A stretch of DNA of 64,000 nt, from assembly GCF_002917095.1 (NCBI RefSeq), contig NZ_PQGA01000001.1, positions 682,001 to 746,000 on the forward strand, given 5' to 3'. The number at the start of each line of letters is the position of its first letter. Position 1 is the first letter of the stretch. The stretch comes from Paraburkholderia eburnea (GTDB taxonomy: Bacteria; Pseudomonadota; Gammaproteobacteria; Burkholderiales; Burkholderiaceae). A program made the position numbers and the translations under genes. Positions 63,685 to 64,000 of this stretch are shown piece by piece. The notes beneath the pieces were generated by a model. The model did not search any database. It saw only the letters and a list, made by a program, of their open reading frames with translations, and had not been told where the DNA came from.

Positions 63685-64000
63685 TCACGCTCCGATGAGC
63701 GCATGCACGTAATGATCGACGAGCAACGCGACGAACAGCAGCGAGAGATAGATGATCGAGTAACGGAACATCGCACGCGCGAGGGCATCCGAGTACTCGA
63801 CATAGATCTTCCACGCGTAGGCGAGGAAGACAGCGCCGAGCAGCACGCTCGACGCCAGATACAGTACGCCGCTCATGCCCGAGATATAGGGCATCAGCGC
63901 GACCGCGAAAAGGATCACCGAATACAGCAGGATATGCAGGCGCGTGTACTTTTCGCCGTGCGTGTTGGGCAGCATCGGCAGGCCGGCTGCTTCGTAGTCC
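63685..64000 (-). CDS. ctaB: Heme o synthase (protoheme IX farnesyltransferase), C-terminal part
   Basis: Only the last 105 or so residues are in the window; the gene continues past its right edge. The sequence [20 protein letters not shown] is the conserved end of the CyoE/CtaB family, followed by three to four membrane helices to the C-terminus. It makes heme O from protoheme and farnesyl diphosphate for heme-copper oxidases. The SCO gene follows after four bases. Confidence 0.92.
   Translation of the reverse strand, partial: DYEAAGLPMLPNTHGEKYTRLHILLYSVILFAVALMPYISGMSGVLYLASSVLLGAVFLAYAWKIYVEYSDALARAMFRYSIIYLSLLFVALLVDHYVHALIGA

Overview
The window is a chromosomal segment of a GC-rich betaproteobacterium of the family Burkholderiaceae, most likely Paraburkholderia, Caballeronia or Burkholderia. 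The basis is the order of housekeeping blocks (kdsD-kdsC-lptCAB-rpoN-hpf-ptsN-hprK-rapZ; mutM/mutY; lolB-ispE-tRNA-Gln-prs-rplY-pth; cydP-cydA-cydB; the nag cluster), the protein sequences themselves, and strong GC bias at third codon positions. No species assignment is possible by eye.

Region 1 (1 to about 7,980) is a genomic island with lower GC and foreign-looking genes. It carries a complete cytosine-C5 DNA methyltransferase, a possible 45-residue membrane protein, an antitoxin-like protein, an unrecognised gene that may be frameshifted, and a small XRE regulator of the R-M controller type. A leftward, overlapping block of tyrosine recombinase genes (two intact, one broken by an internal deletion) plus a small coiled-coil partner follows. 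The block is organised like Tn554 tnpABC or the multi-integrase 'trio' modules. It ends in a nested inverted repeat just beyond the ssb terminator, which looks like the element border. The left border is outside the window.

Region 2 (8.0-20.3 kb): ssb, an MFS transporter, uvrA, a PerM/AI-2E-type permease, a vapBC-type toxin-antitoxin pair, purU, a Nudix hydrolase, a LysE exporter, apt and a KefB/C-type antiporter. Region 3 (20.5-30.4 kb): a rightward run for Kdo synthesis and LPS export (kdsD, kdsC, lptC, lptA, lptB), rpoN, and nitrogen-PTS and cell-envelope regulators (hpf, ptsN, hprK, rapZ), then a LON-domain protein. Region 4 (30.4-45.7 kb): mutM-mutY, a TPR protein, lolB, ispE, tRNA-Gln(UUG), prs, rplY, pth, hisC, a ferredoxin, coaD, rsmD, ftsY, a zeta-GST isomerase with a fumarylacetoacetase-family hydrolase, and ybiB.

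Region 5 (45.7-53.4 kb): a 2-isopropylmalate synthase gene behind an unusual leader. A good promoter is followed by a 23-codon leader peptide with five CTA leucine codons, a hairpin over those codons, a second hairpin covering the ribosome-binding site of a 67-codon ORF, and overlap of that ORF with leuA. This reads as a leucine-responsive relay that may act on translation; it is the most interesting item in the window. rpoH follows, with a perfect CIRCE (HrcA) operator, then the cytochrome bd oxidase genes.

Region 6 (53.4-64.0 kb): an N-acetylglucosamine PTS operon (nagR, nagA, a SIS-type deaminase, a fused EIIA-HPr-EI protein and nagE, which has a second EIIB domain without its cysteine), a MarR regulator, a MetQ-like binding protein, a SCO-family copper chaperone and the end of the heme o synthase gene. 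Coordinates of starts were moved where a Shine-Dalgarno sequence or family N-terminus argued for it.
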